From Lentisalinibacter orientalis (lineage in GTDB: Bacteria; Pseudomonadota; Gammaproteobacteria; Steroidobacterales; Woeseiaceae), in contig NZ_JAPDRJ010000001.1 of the NCBI RefSeq assembly GCF_040706535.1, positions 2,170,001 to 2,234,000 on the forward strand: a stretch of 64,000 bases of DNA. Direction: 5' to 3'. Position numbers and translations under genes: made by a program. Positions 48,461 through 57,346 of this stretch are shown here, piece by piece (within the stretch, counting starts at the first letter, position 1; the number at the start of each line of letters is the position of its first letter). The notes below the pieces were generated by a model. It saw only the letters and a list, made by a program, of their open reading frames with translations. It was not told where the DNA came from and made no database searches.

Positions 48461-49350
48461 GCAAGATACAGGACGCCCTCAAGAAGCTGCAGAAGGATGC
48501 TCCGGCGCCGTCGCCGAAGCCGCCGCCGGCGTTGCGCAACGGCTTCCTTCATGGACCCGAGCGGTCCTCCGTCCCGGTCGCGCGTAAGAAGAAGGTCACG
48601 ATCGAGGGACCGAAGCACCATGTCGATCAGCAGGCGCTGGTGGCAGCCGGTCTGCTGGCGCCGCTGGATCACGCCATCCCGGTCGCCGACGAGTTCCGCC
48701 GTATTAAACGGCCGCTGATCACGAATGCGACGCAGGGCCTGGCCGACGGAACGGATCACATGAACGTGATCATGGTGGCAAGCGCGATGCCGAAGGCGGG
48801 CAAGACCTTCTGTTCGGTCAATCTGGCCGTCAGTCTCTCGCTGGAGCGAGAGCTGAATGTCCTGTTGGTGGACGCCGACGTGGCGAAACCCCATATCAGT
48901 CGCGAGTTCGGGCTGGGGGATGCACCGGGACTGATCGACCTGCTGGTGGACGATTCCCGCAGCCTGGAAGAGACGCTGGTCCGTACCGACCTTAACGATA
49001 TCCAGATTCTTCCGGCGGGCAGCGGTCATCCGCAGGCCACCGAACTGCTGGCGAGCGATCGTATGTCCGAGATCGTGGACGAACTGGCCACTCGCTACCC
49101 GGACAGGATCATCCTGCTGGACTCGCCCCCGCTGCTCATCACGAGCGAGGCCCAGGCGCTGGCCAGTCAGGTGGGCCAGATCGCGCTCGTCGTCGAGGCC
49201 GGCAGGACGCAGCAGCACACACTGCTACAGGCGGTGGAGGTGCTCGACACTGACAAGGCCATCAACGTAATCCTCAACAAGAGCCGCCATGCATCTCAGC
49301 AAGGTTATTACGGGGGAGACTATGGCTATTACGGTTACGAAGGCAGCTGA
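48457..49350 (+). CDS. XrtA-associated tyrosine autokinase (BY-kinase)
   Basis: A 297-residue cytoplasmic BY-kinase. The Pro-rich N-terminus (SPKPPPALRNG) is followed by Walker A (SAMPKAGKTFCSVNLAVSL), Walker A' (LNVLLVDADVAKP) and Walker B (RIILLDSPPLLI). A C-terminal Tyr cluster, YYGGDYGYYGYE, holds six tyrosines for autophosphorylation. The TIGR03018 type controls polymerisation with the chain-length protein. The TTG start overlaps the previous gene (TTGA). Its last 29 bases, including the Tyr cluster, overlap the start of the outer-membrane gene, so the cluster's codons also set the ribosome-binding site of the next gene. Confidence 0.92.
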   Translation: MSKIQDALKKLQKDAPAPSPKPPPALRNGFLHGPERSSVPVARKKKVTIEGPKHHVDQQALVAAGLLAPLDHAIPVADEFRRIKRPLITNATQGLADGTDHMNVIMVASAMPKAGKTFCSVNLAVSLSLERELNVLLVDADVAKPHISREFGLGDAPGLIDLLVDDSRSLEETLVRTDLNDIQILPAGSGHPQATELLASDRMSEIVDELATRYPDRIILLDSPPLLITSEAQALASQVGQIALVVEAGRTQQHTLLQAVEVLDTDKAINVILNKSRHASQQGYYGGDYGYYGYEGS

Positions 49351-50791
49351 GTACAGCGTGCGGCGTCGTTTATCGTGGTCGGCAATGGCGGCGATCGCGG
49401 CAATGGCAGCGCTGATGCTGATGTCGCCCGTGTTGCAGGCCCTGGAGCTGGAACCGCGTATCACCATCGGTATCACCCGCACCGATAATGTCGCATTGGC
49501 CGCTGAAGACGAGCAGAGCGAGACTGTGTATCGCGCCGAGCCAGGCTTCAGTCTGAGCCATGATACCCAGCGCATTACCGTCAATGCCGACTATCTGATG
49601 CAGGCATTTCGCTACGCCGACCTCGGCGAGAGCGAGATCTTCCACCAGTACGATGCGAGTCTTCGTGCCGCCCTCGTGCCAGAGATCTTCTTCGTCGAGG
49701 TGGGCGGCGACCGTACCCAGTCCATCCTGGACCCCGAACAGCGAATCCCGCAGAGCAATCTGCCGATCAGCGGCAACCGGACCGATCGCGATCAGTATTA
49801 CATCACGCCGTCTTTCCAGTATGTCTTCGGCGGTACTGTGACGGCGCAAGGGCAGTACCGGAACAGCTGGGTCAATTTCGGAGATGGCGACAGCGTGGGG
49901 CTGGAACGGGACAGCGAGGATCGAACAGCGACTTTTTCCCTGGACAATTATCGGCGCGAGAGCGGCATCACCTGGGCGCTGCGCTATAGCTGGGAGCGGA
50001 CCGACTACGACGAGAGCATCCCGTTCGAGTATCAGCAAGCATCCCTCGAGCTGGGGTTCTGGCTCAGCGGCACCACCCGCGTGTTCGCCAGCGGAGGCCA
50101 GGAGAGCGCCTGGGACAAGCCGCTGGATCCGGCGCTGGAAGATACCTTCTGGGAGGCCGGCTTCTCCCACCAGGTGGGCGAGCGGCTCAGTGCCGAGTTC
50201 GCCGCCGGGGAGCGCAGCTTCGGGTCGTCCTGGCGCGGCCGGCTGGAGTTCGAGTTCCCGCGCGGCTCCACGACGTTGAGCTATACCGAGAGTCCCACCA
50301 CCGAGAATCGCACCCGATTCAGCGTCCCGGGGTTCGACGATGCCCTCAACCTGGAAGATTTCCTCAGCCGGCCGGGCAGCGCCGACCGGTTTATCCAGAA
50401 GCGGTTGGAGTGGCGATTCGACTACAGCCTGACACGTACCGACTTCTCAGTGGGGGTGTTCGACGACGAACGTGCGGACCGGACGACCGCCTCGGGTGAT
50501 CCGCTGGAGGATGAGGAGCAGAGCGGCATCGATGTGCGAGTGGGCTATCGCCTCGGGGCCAAGACGACACTCAGTGCGAGCGGATCCTGGGCCGAAAGAC
50601 AGTTCGGCGAGGGCGACGATAGCGAATTCATCCGGGCGGCCGTAACCGCGGATTACCGCCTCGGCTCACGCACGACGCTCTCGCTGGAGTACGAGTACGC
50701 CGAAGAAGACGGTGAAGCCAGTGGAGGCGGCGGTTTCTCCAGAGACTACGTGGCCAATACCGTCTCTCTGTTGCTGACCCGCACCTTCTGA
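49322..50791 (+). CDS. PEP-CTERM system outer-membrane beta-barrel protein (TIGR03016 type)
   Basis: A 489-residue protein with a signal peptide (AAIAAMAALMLMSPVLQA, cut near residue 38). A long run of amphipathic beta strands with aromatic girdles follows (ALRYSWERTDYDESIPFEY, LEFEFPRGSTTLSYTESPT), ending in a C-terminal strand LLLTRTF with terminal Phe. This is an outer-membrane barrel. The position after the tyrosine kinase is where TIGR03016 proteins occur. ATG 49322 is chosen over TTG 49289 for the GGGGGAG just upstream and the signal peptide. Pore or assembly role is inference. Confidence 0.85.
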   Translation: MAITVTKAAEYSVRRRLSWSAMAAIAAMAALMLMSPVLQALELEPRITIGITRTDNVALAAEDEQSETVYRAEPGFSLSHDTQRITVNADYLMQAFRYADLGESEIFHQYDASLRAALVPEIFFVEVGGDRTQSILDPEQRIPQSNLPISGNRTDRDQYYITPSFQYVFGGTVTAQGQYRNSWVNFGDGDSVGLERDSEDRTATFSLDNYRRESGITWALRYSWERTDYDESIPFEYQQASLELGFWLSGTTRVFASGGQESAWDKPLDPALEDTFWEAGFSHQVGERLSAEFAAGERSFGSSWRGRLEFEFPRGSTTLSYTESPTTENRTRFSVPGFDDALNLEDFLSRPGSADRFIQKRLEWRFDYSLTRTDFSVGVFDDERADRTTASGDPLEDEEQSGIDVRVGYRLGAKTTLSASGSWAERQFGEGDDSEFIRAAVTADYRLGSRTTLSLEYEYAEEDGEASGGGGFSRDYVANTVSLLLTRTF

Positions 50792-50837
50792 CCCGCCATA
50801 GCAACACCATAGCAACGATCAGGATTGCCAATACCCC

Positions 50838-51779
50838 GTGAGTGCGCAGTCACAACCGTCCGTCGCGGCCGACGTTGCCGTGGAGCGAGGCCGATACGAG
50901 GCGGATTTTCCCGCCGTGGGCCCCCGTTGGGTGCCCGTAAAGGACGATCTGGCGAACGCCCTGACCTGCGACGTAGAGGACTATTTCCAGGTCTCCGCTT
51001 TCGAGCACCTCGTGCCGAAATCGACCTGGGGTGAGCATGAGTGCCGCATTCCTCGCAACGTCGACCGTGCGCTTCAACTGTATGACGATGCCGGCGTAAA
51101 GGGGACATTCTTCACGCTCGGCTGGGTCGCCGAGCACTTCCCGGATGTCGTTCGCCGCATCGCGGATGCGGGCCACGAGGTGGCGAGCCACGGCATGCAG
51201 CACGTCCGCGTCTGGGATCAGGACGCCGAGGATTTCCGCGCAGATATCTCGCGGACGAAAAAACTCCTGGAGGATGTGACCGGACAGCCCGTCCTCGGTT
51301 ATCGCGCCGCCAGTTGGTCTCTGGACCGACGCACGCCCTGGGCCCATCAGATCATGGCGGAAGAGGGCTACCGCTACAGTTCGAGTATCTATCCGATCGC
51401 GCACGATCATTACGGGCTGCCGGACGCTCCCGTCTGGCCCTTCTACGTGCGCGGGTCCGGACTGCTGGAGATACCGGCGAGCGCACCGAGGCTGCTCGGG
51501 CGTAACCTGCCGGCGGCCGGCGGCGGTTACTTCCGGCTGCTGCCGCTCGCGGTGTCGCGCTGGCTGGTCAACCGGGTACGCAACGCCAACCGGATTCCGG
51601 CCATCTTCTACTTCCACCCCTGGGAGCTGGATCCGGATCAGCCACGGATGCCGGGCATCACATTAAAGACCCGCTTCCGCCACTATCTGAATCTCCATCG
51701 TTTCGAGGGCCGACTGGTCCGGCTGCTCGAAGAGCTGCCGTGGGACCGAATGGACAGAATTTACCTGGAGGGAGTCTGA
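50838..51779 (+). CDS. XrtA system polysaccharide deacetylase
   Basis: A 313-residue carbohydrate esterase family 4 enzyme: LTCDVEDYFQVSAFE (first catalytic Asp), KGTFFTLGWVAEHFPDVVRR, the zinc HxxxH pair in VASHGMQH, YRAASWSL and FHPWELDPDQP. It matches the TIGR03006 type, which removes acetyl groups from N-acetylated polysaccharide. GTG 50838 gives about 35 extra residues before the conserved start, so GTG 50931 is a real alternative. It lacks a signal peptide, so the deacetylation may be cytoplasmic or the export route is unclear. It shares one base with the FemAB gene (TGATG). Confidence 0.9.
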   Translation: MSAQSQPSVAADVAVERGRYEADFPAVGPRWVPVKDDLANALTCDVEDYFQVSAFEHLVPKSTWGEHECRIPRNVDRALQLYDDAGVKGTFFTLGWVAEHFPDVVRRIADAGHEVASHGMQHVRVWDQDAEDFRADISRTKKLLEDVTGQPVLGYRAASWSLDRRTPWAHQIMAEEGYRYSSSIYPIAHDHYGLPDAPVWPFYVRGSGLLEIPASAPRLLGRNLPAAGGGYFRLLPLAVSRWLVNRVRNANRIPAIFYFHPWELDPDQPRMPGITLKTRFRHYLNLHRFEGRLVRLLEELPWDRMDRIYLEGV

Positions 51780-52846
51780 TGTCGGCACAGGTACAGAGGG
51801 TGGCCGACCCCGCGCCGGCCGCCCTTTCCGCGGTGCAGGAACTCTCACCCGTCGACTATGCGAGGTGGGATGCCTTCGTACGAGCGCATCCCGATGCCAC
51901 GTTCTACCATCTCAGCGGCTGGAAAGAGGTCATCGGAGGCTACCTCCGCCACCCTACCCGCTATCTGTACGTGGAGCGCGACGGGCAGATGGAGGGCATA
52001 CTCCCGCTCGCCCGGGTGAAGAGCTGGTTGTTCGGCGATGCGTTGATCTCGCTGCCGTTCCTGGTCTATGGCGGCCCGGTGAGCCGCAGCGCAGAGGCAA
52101 CCCGCTGCCTGATCGAGCATGCAGCCGCGCTTGCCGATGAGATGGGTGTGGATTACCTCGAGCTCCGGAATCGCCGCCCGATCACCGACTGGCCCCGGAA
52201 GGAGCGCTACGTGACCTTCCGTAAGGAGATCGACCCGGATCCTGAGGTCAACCTGAAGGCCATTCCCCGGAAGCAGCGGGCGATGGTGCGCAAAGGTATC
52301 AAGGCCGGCCTCGAGGCGGAGATGGACAGCCGTGCCGACCGTCTCTATGCGGTACTGAGCGAGTGCAAGCGCAATCTCGGTACGCCTTTCTTTTCCCGCG
52401 GCTATCTCCAGGCCGTGAAAGAAACATTCGGGGATGACGTCGAGATACTGACCATCACCCGTGACGGTGCCACGATGGCCAGTGTGATGAGCTTCCGTTT
52501 CCGCGACGAAATACTGCCCTATTATGGCGGTGGTGGTGCATCGGCCCGGGCCGTCGCCGGCAACGACTTTCTGTACTGGAAGGTAATGGAGCAGGCGGCC
52601 GAACAAGGCATCCGGTTGTTCGACTACGGCCGCAGCCAGAAAGATACCGGGCCGTATCGCTTCAAGAAGCACTGGGGCTTCGAGCCGGAGCCGCTGAGCT
52701 ACGAGTTTTACCTGGTGAGAGCAACGGAAATGCCGCAGCTGGATCCGTCCAACAAGCGCTATCAGGCGCTGATCCGCGCCTGGACCCGCCTGCCATTGCC
52801 CGTCGCTCGTCTCGTGGGTCCGCCAATCGCGCGGCGTCTCGGCTGA
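51779..52846 (+). CDS. FemAB family XrtA-associated protein
   Basis: A 355-residue protein with two GNAT-like halves typical of FemAB transferases: an N-terminal domain (WKEVIGGYLRHPTRYLYVER) and a C-terminal domain ending FDYGRSQKDTGPYRFKKHWG. TIGR03019-type members in PEP-CTERM loci are thought to use aminoacyl-tRNA or acyl donors, although the substrate is not known. ATG 51779 overlaps the deacetylase stop and is preceded by GGAGGGA. The upstream frame extension is shorter and has no such site. A link with the amino-sugars freed by the deacetylase is attractive inference. Confidence 0.88.
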   Translation: MSAQVQRVADPAPAALSAVQELSPVDYARWDAFVRAHPDATFYHLSGWKEVIGGYLRHPTRYLYVERDGQMEGILPLARVKSWLFGDALISLPFLVYGGPVSRSAEATRCLIEHAAALADEMGVDYLELRNRRPITDWPRKERYVTFRKEIDPDPEVNLKAIPRKQRAMVRKGIKAGLEAEMDSRADRLYAVLSECKRNLGTPFFSRGYLQAVKETFGDDVEILTITRDGATMASVMSFRFRDEILPYYGGGGASARAVAGNDFLYWKVMEQAAEQGIRLFDYGRSQKDTGPYRFKKHWGFEPEPLSYEFYLVRATEMPQLDPSNKRYQALIRAWTRLPLPVARLVGPPIARRLG

Positions 52847-52852
52847 CCAGCA

Positions 52853-54787
52853 ATGTGCGGCATTTACGGCAGCCTGCGCCTGGACGGTCGCAGCATCGGT
52901 GGTCGCGAGGCGCTCGCGGATATGCCCGATCTGACATGGCATCGTGGGCCGGACGGTGAAGGTGCGGTTTACGATGGCCCCTTGGCGATGGGCATGCGAA
53001 GGCTCGCCATCATCGACGTTGATGGCGGTCAGCAGCCCCTTTACAACGAAGATCGTACGGTTGCCGTTGTCTGTAATGGGGAAATCTACAATTTCCGCGA
53101 ACTGACACGGCATCTCGAGGCGAGAGGACACCGTTTCGGCACCAAGAGCGACGTCGAAGTGATCGTTCATCTCTACGAAGAGTATGGCGACGATTGTGTC
53201 AGCCATCTCCGTGGGATGTTCTCTTTCGCACTCTGGGATTCCGCACGTCAGCGTCTCCTGATCGCGCGCGACCGATTGGGCATCAAGCCGCTGTATATTG
53301 CGAGGCAGAACGGGCGGCTGAACTTCGCATCGGAACTGAAAGCGATTCTCTCCGTGACGTCCGCCGCCGCCATCGACCGGGCGGCACTCCGCGAGTACTT
53401 GCTGCTCGGTTATGTCCCGGCGCCACTCTCGATTGTGCAGGGTGTCGAGAAGTTGCGGCCGGGCTGTCTCATGACGGTGGAGGCCGGTAAATGTGCCATC
53501 CACGAGTATTGGCGCCCGGTCGCAGACGAGGATCACAAGACGACCGAAGCGGAATGGTCCGGGCAGCTGAGTGACGCGCTCGCAGCGTCAGTGGAGCGAC
53601 AGCTCGTCAGCGATGTACCGCTTGGAGCCTTTCTAAGCGGTGGCATCGATAGCAGCGCCGTTGTTGCGATGATGGCGCGAGCCGGAGCCGATCCCATCCG
53701 CACATATGCGATTGGCTTCCAGGGAGATCGCGCCGATGAGTACTACAACGAACTGCCGTATGCCGCGGCGATAGCCAGGAAATTCGGGACGAATCACCGT
53801 GAGATCGTCGTCAAGCCGGACGTCGCGGAGCTGCTTCCGCGGCTTCTTTGGCACATGGATGAGCCAATCGCGGATTCGGCATTCCTCACAACATATCTCG
53901 TGGCGAAGTTCGCACGCGAAGACGTAAAGGTCATCCTCTCAGGGGCCGGCGGAGACGAGTTGTTCGGCGGATATCGTCGCTATCTCAGTGATCATTATGC
54001 CTCCATGCTTTCGGCCATCCCTATGGCGATCAGGCAGAACGTCATTCGGCCGATCGCGGAAAGGCTGCCCGGTGATCGGCATTCGGCCTTTCTGAACGCA
54101 GTTCGCCTGGCAAAGAGCGTATTGCTGAACTCAACGCTCCCAAGCGACGAGCGTTATCTCGCCTACGTCGGGGCTTTCGGCCCGCAAGGCGTCGAGTCGC
54201 TCCTGGCCAGCAAGGGCGGCGCTACTGATGGTGCCGTGAGTTTGTTCTTCGATGCCTACCGCGAACTCGGCACGGATGATCCGGTGCAGCAATGCATGCT
54301 GGTCGATCTCAAGACGCAGCTTACTGATGACATTCTGATGCTGACCGATCGCATGACGATGGCCACGTCTCTGGAATGTCGAGTGCCGCTCCTGGATGAG
54401 GAACTCGTGGATCTTACATTACGGATGCCTGCTTCCCTGAAAGTACGGGGCCGAAAGTTGAAGTATCTGTTGAAAGAGGTCATGGCCGATAGCCTGGGTG
54501 CGGAAATCGTCAACCGACGCAAGCGCGGATTTGGCGCGCCGATGGGTGCATGGTTCAAGAAGGAACTCTCTCCAGTGGTTAGGCGATTCCTGTCTAGAGA
54601 CAGCCTGGAGGCACGTGGGTTATTCAATAGCGCAGCCGTCGAGTCGATGATCGATGCACATTTTTCCGGTCGTGCGGACAACACGGACAAGATGCTCGCA
54701 TTGCTGAATTTAGAGATATGGTGCCGGCTCTACCTGGACAACAAAGCCGCAGATGAAGTCTCCGTGGAACTCGCACGAGCGGCCTGA
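52853..54787 (+). CDS. asnB: Asparagine synthase (glutamine-hydrolysing)
   Basis: A 644-residue class II amidotransferase. The mature N-terminal Cys2 in MCGIYGSL begins the glutaminase domain, followed by WHRGPDGEG, RLAIIDV and NGEIYNFREL. The synthetase domain carries the PP-loop LSGGIDSSAVVAMM and SGAGGDELFGGYRR. Such proteins in exopolysaccharide loci amidate uronic acids or other sugars as well as aspartate. It is a second copy beside the partial gene at 63.7 kb, with a different N-terminus. It lies 6 bp after the FemAB gene, in the same operon. Confidence 0.92.
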   Translation: MCGIYGSLRLDGRSIGGREALADMPDLTWHRGPDGEGAVYDGPLAMGMRRLAIIDVDGGQQPLYNEDRTVAVVCNGEIYNFRELTRHLEARGHRFGTKSDVEVIVHLYEEYGDDCVSHLRGMFSFALWDSARQRLLIARDRLGIKPLYIARQNGRLNFASELKAILSVTSAAAIDRAALREYLLLGYVPAPLSIVQGVEKLRPGCLMTVEAGKCAIHEYWRPVADEDHKTTEAEWSGQLSDALAASVERQLVSDVPLGAFLSGGIDSSAVVAMMARAGADPIRTYAIGFQGDRADEYYNELPYAAAIARKFGTNHREIVVKPDVAELLPRLLWHMDEPIADSAFLTTYLVAKFAREDVKVILSGAGGDELFGGYRRYLSDHYASMLSAIPMAIRQNVIRPIAERLPGDRHSAFLNAVRLAKSVLLNSTLPSDERYLAYVGAFGPQGVESLLASKGGATDGAVSLFFDAYRELGTDDPVQQCMLVDLKTQLTDDILMLTDRMTMATSLECRVPLLDEELVDLTLRMPASLKVRGRKLKYLLKEVMADSLGAEIVNRRKRGFGAPMGAWFKKELSPVVRRFLSRDSLEARGLFNSAAVESMIDAHFSGRADNTDKMLALLNLEIWCRLYLDNKAADEVSVELARAA

Positions 54788-54789
54788 TC

Positions 54790-56010
54790 ATGCGCGTCTT
54801 GTTAGTTTGTCATCGGTGGCCGTTCCCGCCCAAACGGGGCGGGAAAATTCGGCCGTTCAATATCATCTCCCATCTGGCTCGTAACCATGAGGTCACCGTG
54901 GCCTCGCTGGTGCGTTCCGATGAAGAACGGATGGAAGGCGCCGGTCTGCGGGAGTACTGCAGCGAGACGATAGAAGGATCGGTGGGGCAGGCCGCGGCAT
55001 GGGCGCGGATGATCGGTCGTTTACCGACGTCGACGCCGTCATCGATGGGCTATTTCTATTCACCGGAACTGCGGAGAGGGGTTCGCGAGGCGGTCGACAA
55101 ACAGACATTCGACCTGGTTTTTGTGCACTGCTCGTCAGTGGCTCAGTATGTGGCGGACATCCCGGACGTTCCCAAGATACTCGACTTCGGCGATATGGAT
55201 TCGCAGAAATGGTTGGCTTATCGCAAGCACCAGCCCTTTCCGCTGTCGCTTGGCTATCTGTTGGAAGGAGTCAAGCTAGAGCGGGAGGAGAAAAGGCTGG
55301 CCAAGCAGTTCGATCTCTGCACGTGCACCACGCGTCAGGAATTCGAGACTCTGGAAGCTTTCGATACCGGCACCGAACTCGCGTGGTTTCCCAACGGCGT
55401 GGATCATGAGTATTTTCATCCGTCGGACAAACCGGCGGAGGCGGGCGTCATCAGTTTCGTGGGCCGAATGGACTACTATCCGAACCAGCTCGCTGTTCGG
55501 CAGTTCTGTGCCGAAGTCTTTCCGCGCATTCGCGAGCGGCGGGAGGATGCCGAGTTTGTCGTAATTGGTGCCAATCCATCAAAGGAGATAAGAAAGCTCT
55601 CGCTCATAGATGGGGTGACTGTGACGGGTTCCGTGCCTGACGTTCGGCCTCATGTCTGGAGATCCGAGGTGAACGTCGCGCCGCTGACCATCGCTCGCGG
55701 AACGCAGAACAAGATTCTGGAGGCTATGGCGATGGGCGTTCCTGTCATTAGCAGTTCTCTCGCAGCATCGGGCGTTGACGCAATCCCAGGTGAGCACCTG
55801 ATGACGGCAGATACGCCGGAAGACATCGCGAAATGCACCATCGAACTGCTGGACGATTCGCGGAAGCGGTCCACTCTGGCCGCAGCAGGGAGGGAGCGTG
55901 TGATGTCGAATCACGACTGGAAGACTTCGATGAGTCGGCTCGACACCATACTGGAGGACTTCTTCAGAGGGTATCAGGAACGTCGGACGGCCGACAGGGC
56001 AAAGAGGTAG
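54790..56010 (+). CDS. PEP-CTERM/XrtA system glycosyltransferase (TIGR03087 type)
   Basis: A 406-residue GT4 enzyme. The N-terminal LLVCHRWPFPPKRGGKIRPF loop is characteristic of the TIGR03087 family. The donor domain starts with FVGRMDYYPNQLAVRQF and holds PLTIARGTQNKILEAMAMGV in the nucleotide-sugar site. It lies 2 bp after asnB, so both are translated from one message. It should add one sugar to the exopolysaccharide repeat unit. The donor is unknown. Confidence 0.9.
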   Translation: MRVLLVCHRWPFPPKRGGKIRPFNIISHLARNHEVTVASLVRSDEERMEGAGLREYCSETIEGSVGQAAAWARMIGRLPTSTPSSMGYFYSPELRRGVREAVDKQTFDLVFVHCSSVAQYVADIPDVPKILDFGDMDSQKWLAYRKHQPFPLSLGYLLEGVKLEREEKRLAKQFDLCTCTTRQEFETLEAFDTGTELAWFPNGVDHEYFHPSDKPAEAGVISFVGRMDYYPNQLAVRQFCAEVFPRIRERREDAEFVVIGANPSKEIRKLSLIDGVTVTGSVPDVRPHVWRSEVNVAPLTIARGTQNKILEAMAMGVPVISSSLAASGVDAIPGEHLMTADTPEDIAKCTIELLDDSRKRSTLAAAGRERVMSNHDWKTSMSRLDTILEDFFRGYQERRTADRAKR

Positions 56011-56014
56011 TGAC

Positions 56015-57331
56015 GTGAAGATCAGTATTTTCGGGATGGGATACGTTGGCGCGGTATCTTTCGGATGCCTTGCCCGTGATGGTCACGAGGTAATCGGAGT
56101 CGATATCGATCCTCACAAGCTGGAGCTGCTCGATTCCGGCCAGACCCCTATCATCGAGGCCGGTATGGAGGAGTTGATTCGCGATGCGGCAACCAGTGGC
56201 CGTACGTCGGTTACCACCGATGCGGCCGAAGCAATCGCCAAGAGCGAGCTTTCGTTCGTGTGCGTCGGAACGCCGTCCACACGGACTGGAGGGCACGACC
56301 TGACGGCGCTGCGCAATGTCGCGCAGTCTATTGGGAAAGCGCTTGGAGAAAAGAGCGCCAAGCACACGGTCGTTATTCGTTCGACTGTAGCGCCCGGCAC
56401 CACGGAAGACGTTGTCATTCCCATTCTGGAAGACGAATCGGGAAAGAAATGCGGTGAGGATTTCGAAGTCTGCTTCCAGCCCGAATTCCTCCGCGAAGGA
56501 TCCTCGATCCGCGACTACGACAAACCGCCATTTACGGTGGCAGGGGGCGAGTCCGAGCGTTCGGTGGCGCCTGTGCGTTTGTTGTTCGAGCATCTGCCGT
56601 CTCCCTTTGTGCCGACCACGATACGCACGGCCGAGATGCTCAAGTTCTGCTGCAATGTGTTTCATGCCCTCAAGATCGATTTTGCCAACGAAGTCGGGCG
56701 GGTCTGCGACGGGCTGGATGTGGACGCACGTGCAGTGATGGAGTTGCTGTGCATGGATACGCAACTCAATATCTCGACGGCTTATCTGAAGCCAGGACTG
56801 CCTTTCGGCGGGTCCTGTCTGCCAAAAGATGTTCGGGCGATGGTCGCGATGGCCCAGGAAACCGGCACGAATATTCCCGTGATCTCGGCGATCATGCCGA
56901 GTAACGCGGTGCATGTGAATTTCATCCTCAACAAGATACTGGAGAGGGAGGAAAAGACGGTGGCTATCCTTGGTCTCAGTTTCAAGGACGGCACCGATGA
57001 TCTGCGAGAGAGTCCGCTGGTAGAGCTGGTGGAGCGCCTTATCGGCAAGGGGTTCGACGTCAGAATCTACGATCGCGAGGTCAACCTCGCTCGTCTCGTA
57101 GGGGCGAACAAACGCTTTATAAACGAGACGATTCCACACGTATCCAGTCTCATGCAAGAGTCGCTTGGGAAAGCACTCAACGCGAGTCCAACCGTGATCG
57201 TTGGTCAGTTCGACGAGGCGGATGAGGGACGCTTCTATGAATCCCTGCGAGCTGAGCAGCATGTCATTGATCTGACAGGGCGAGTTGACCGAGCCAAGGT
57301 GCCCGGGGGCTACGAAGGGGCAACCTGGTAA
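56015..57331 (+). CDS. algD: GDP-mannose 6-dehydrogenase (AlgD-like)
   Basis: A 438-residue nucleotide-sugar dehydrogenase of the AlgD type. N-terminal loop IFGMGYVGAVSFGCLARDGH, VGVDID, RSTVAPGTTEDVVIP, FQPEFLREGSSIRDYD, and the catalytic cysteine in PFGGSCLPKDVRAM at residue 268, the same number as in Pseudomonas AlgD. It differs from the UDP-glucose enzyme at 11.9 kb in the R-S-T-V and G-S-S-I-R-D segments. The likely product is GDP-mannuronate, used by alginate-like or mannuronate-containing polysaccharides; no alginate genes are in view. GTG start with GAGGTAG upstream. Confidence 0.88.
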   Translation: MKISIFGMGYVGAVSFGCLARDGHEVIGVDIDPHKLELLDSGQTPIIEAGMEELIRDAATSGRTSVTTDAAEAIAKSELSFVCVGTPSTRTGGHDLTALRNVAQSIGKALGEKSAKHTVVIRSTVAPGTTEDVVIPILEDESGKKCGEDFEVCFQPEFLREGSSIRDYDKPPFTVAGGESERSVAPVRLLFEHLPSPFVPTTIRTAEMLKFCCNVFHALKIDFANEVGRVCDGLDVDARAVMELLCMDTQLNISTAYLKPGLPFGGSCLPKDVRAMVAMAQETGTNIPVISAIMPSNAVHVNFILNKILEREEKTVAILGLSFKDGTDDLRESPLVELVERLIGKGFDVRIYDREVNLARLVGANKRFINETIPHVSSLMQESLGKALNASPTVIVGQFDEADEGRFYESLRAEQHVIDLTGRVDRAKVPGGYEGATW

Positions 57332-57346
57332 GAAAGCCAGCCGACA

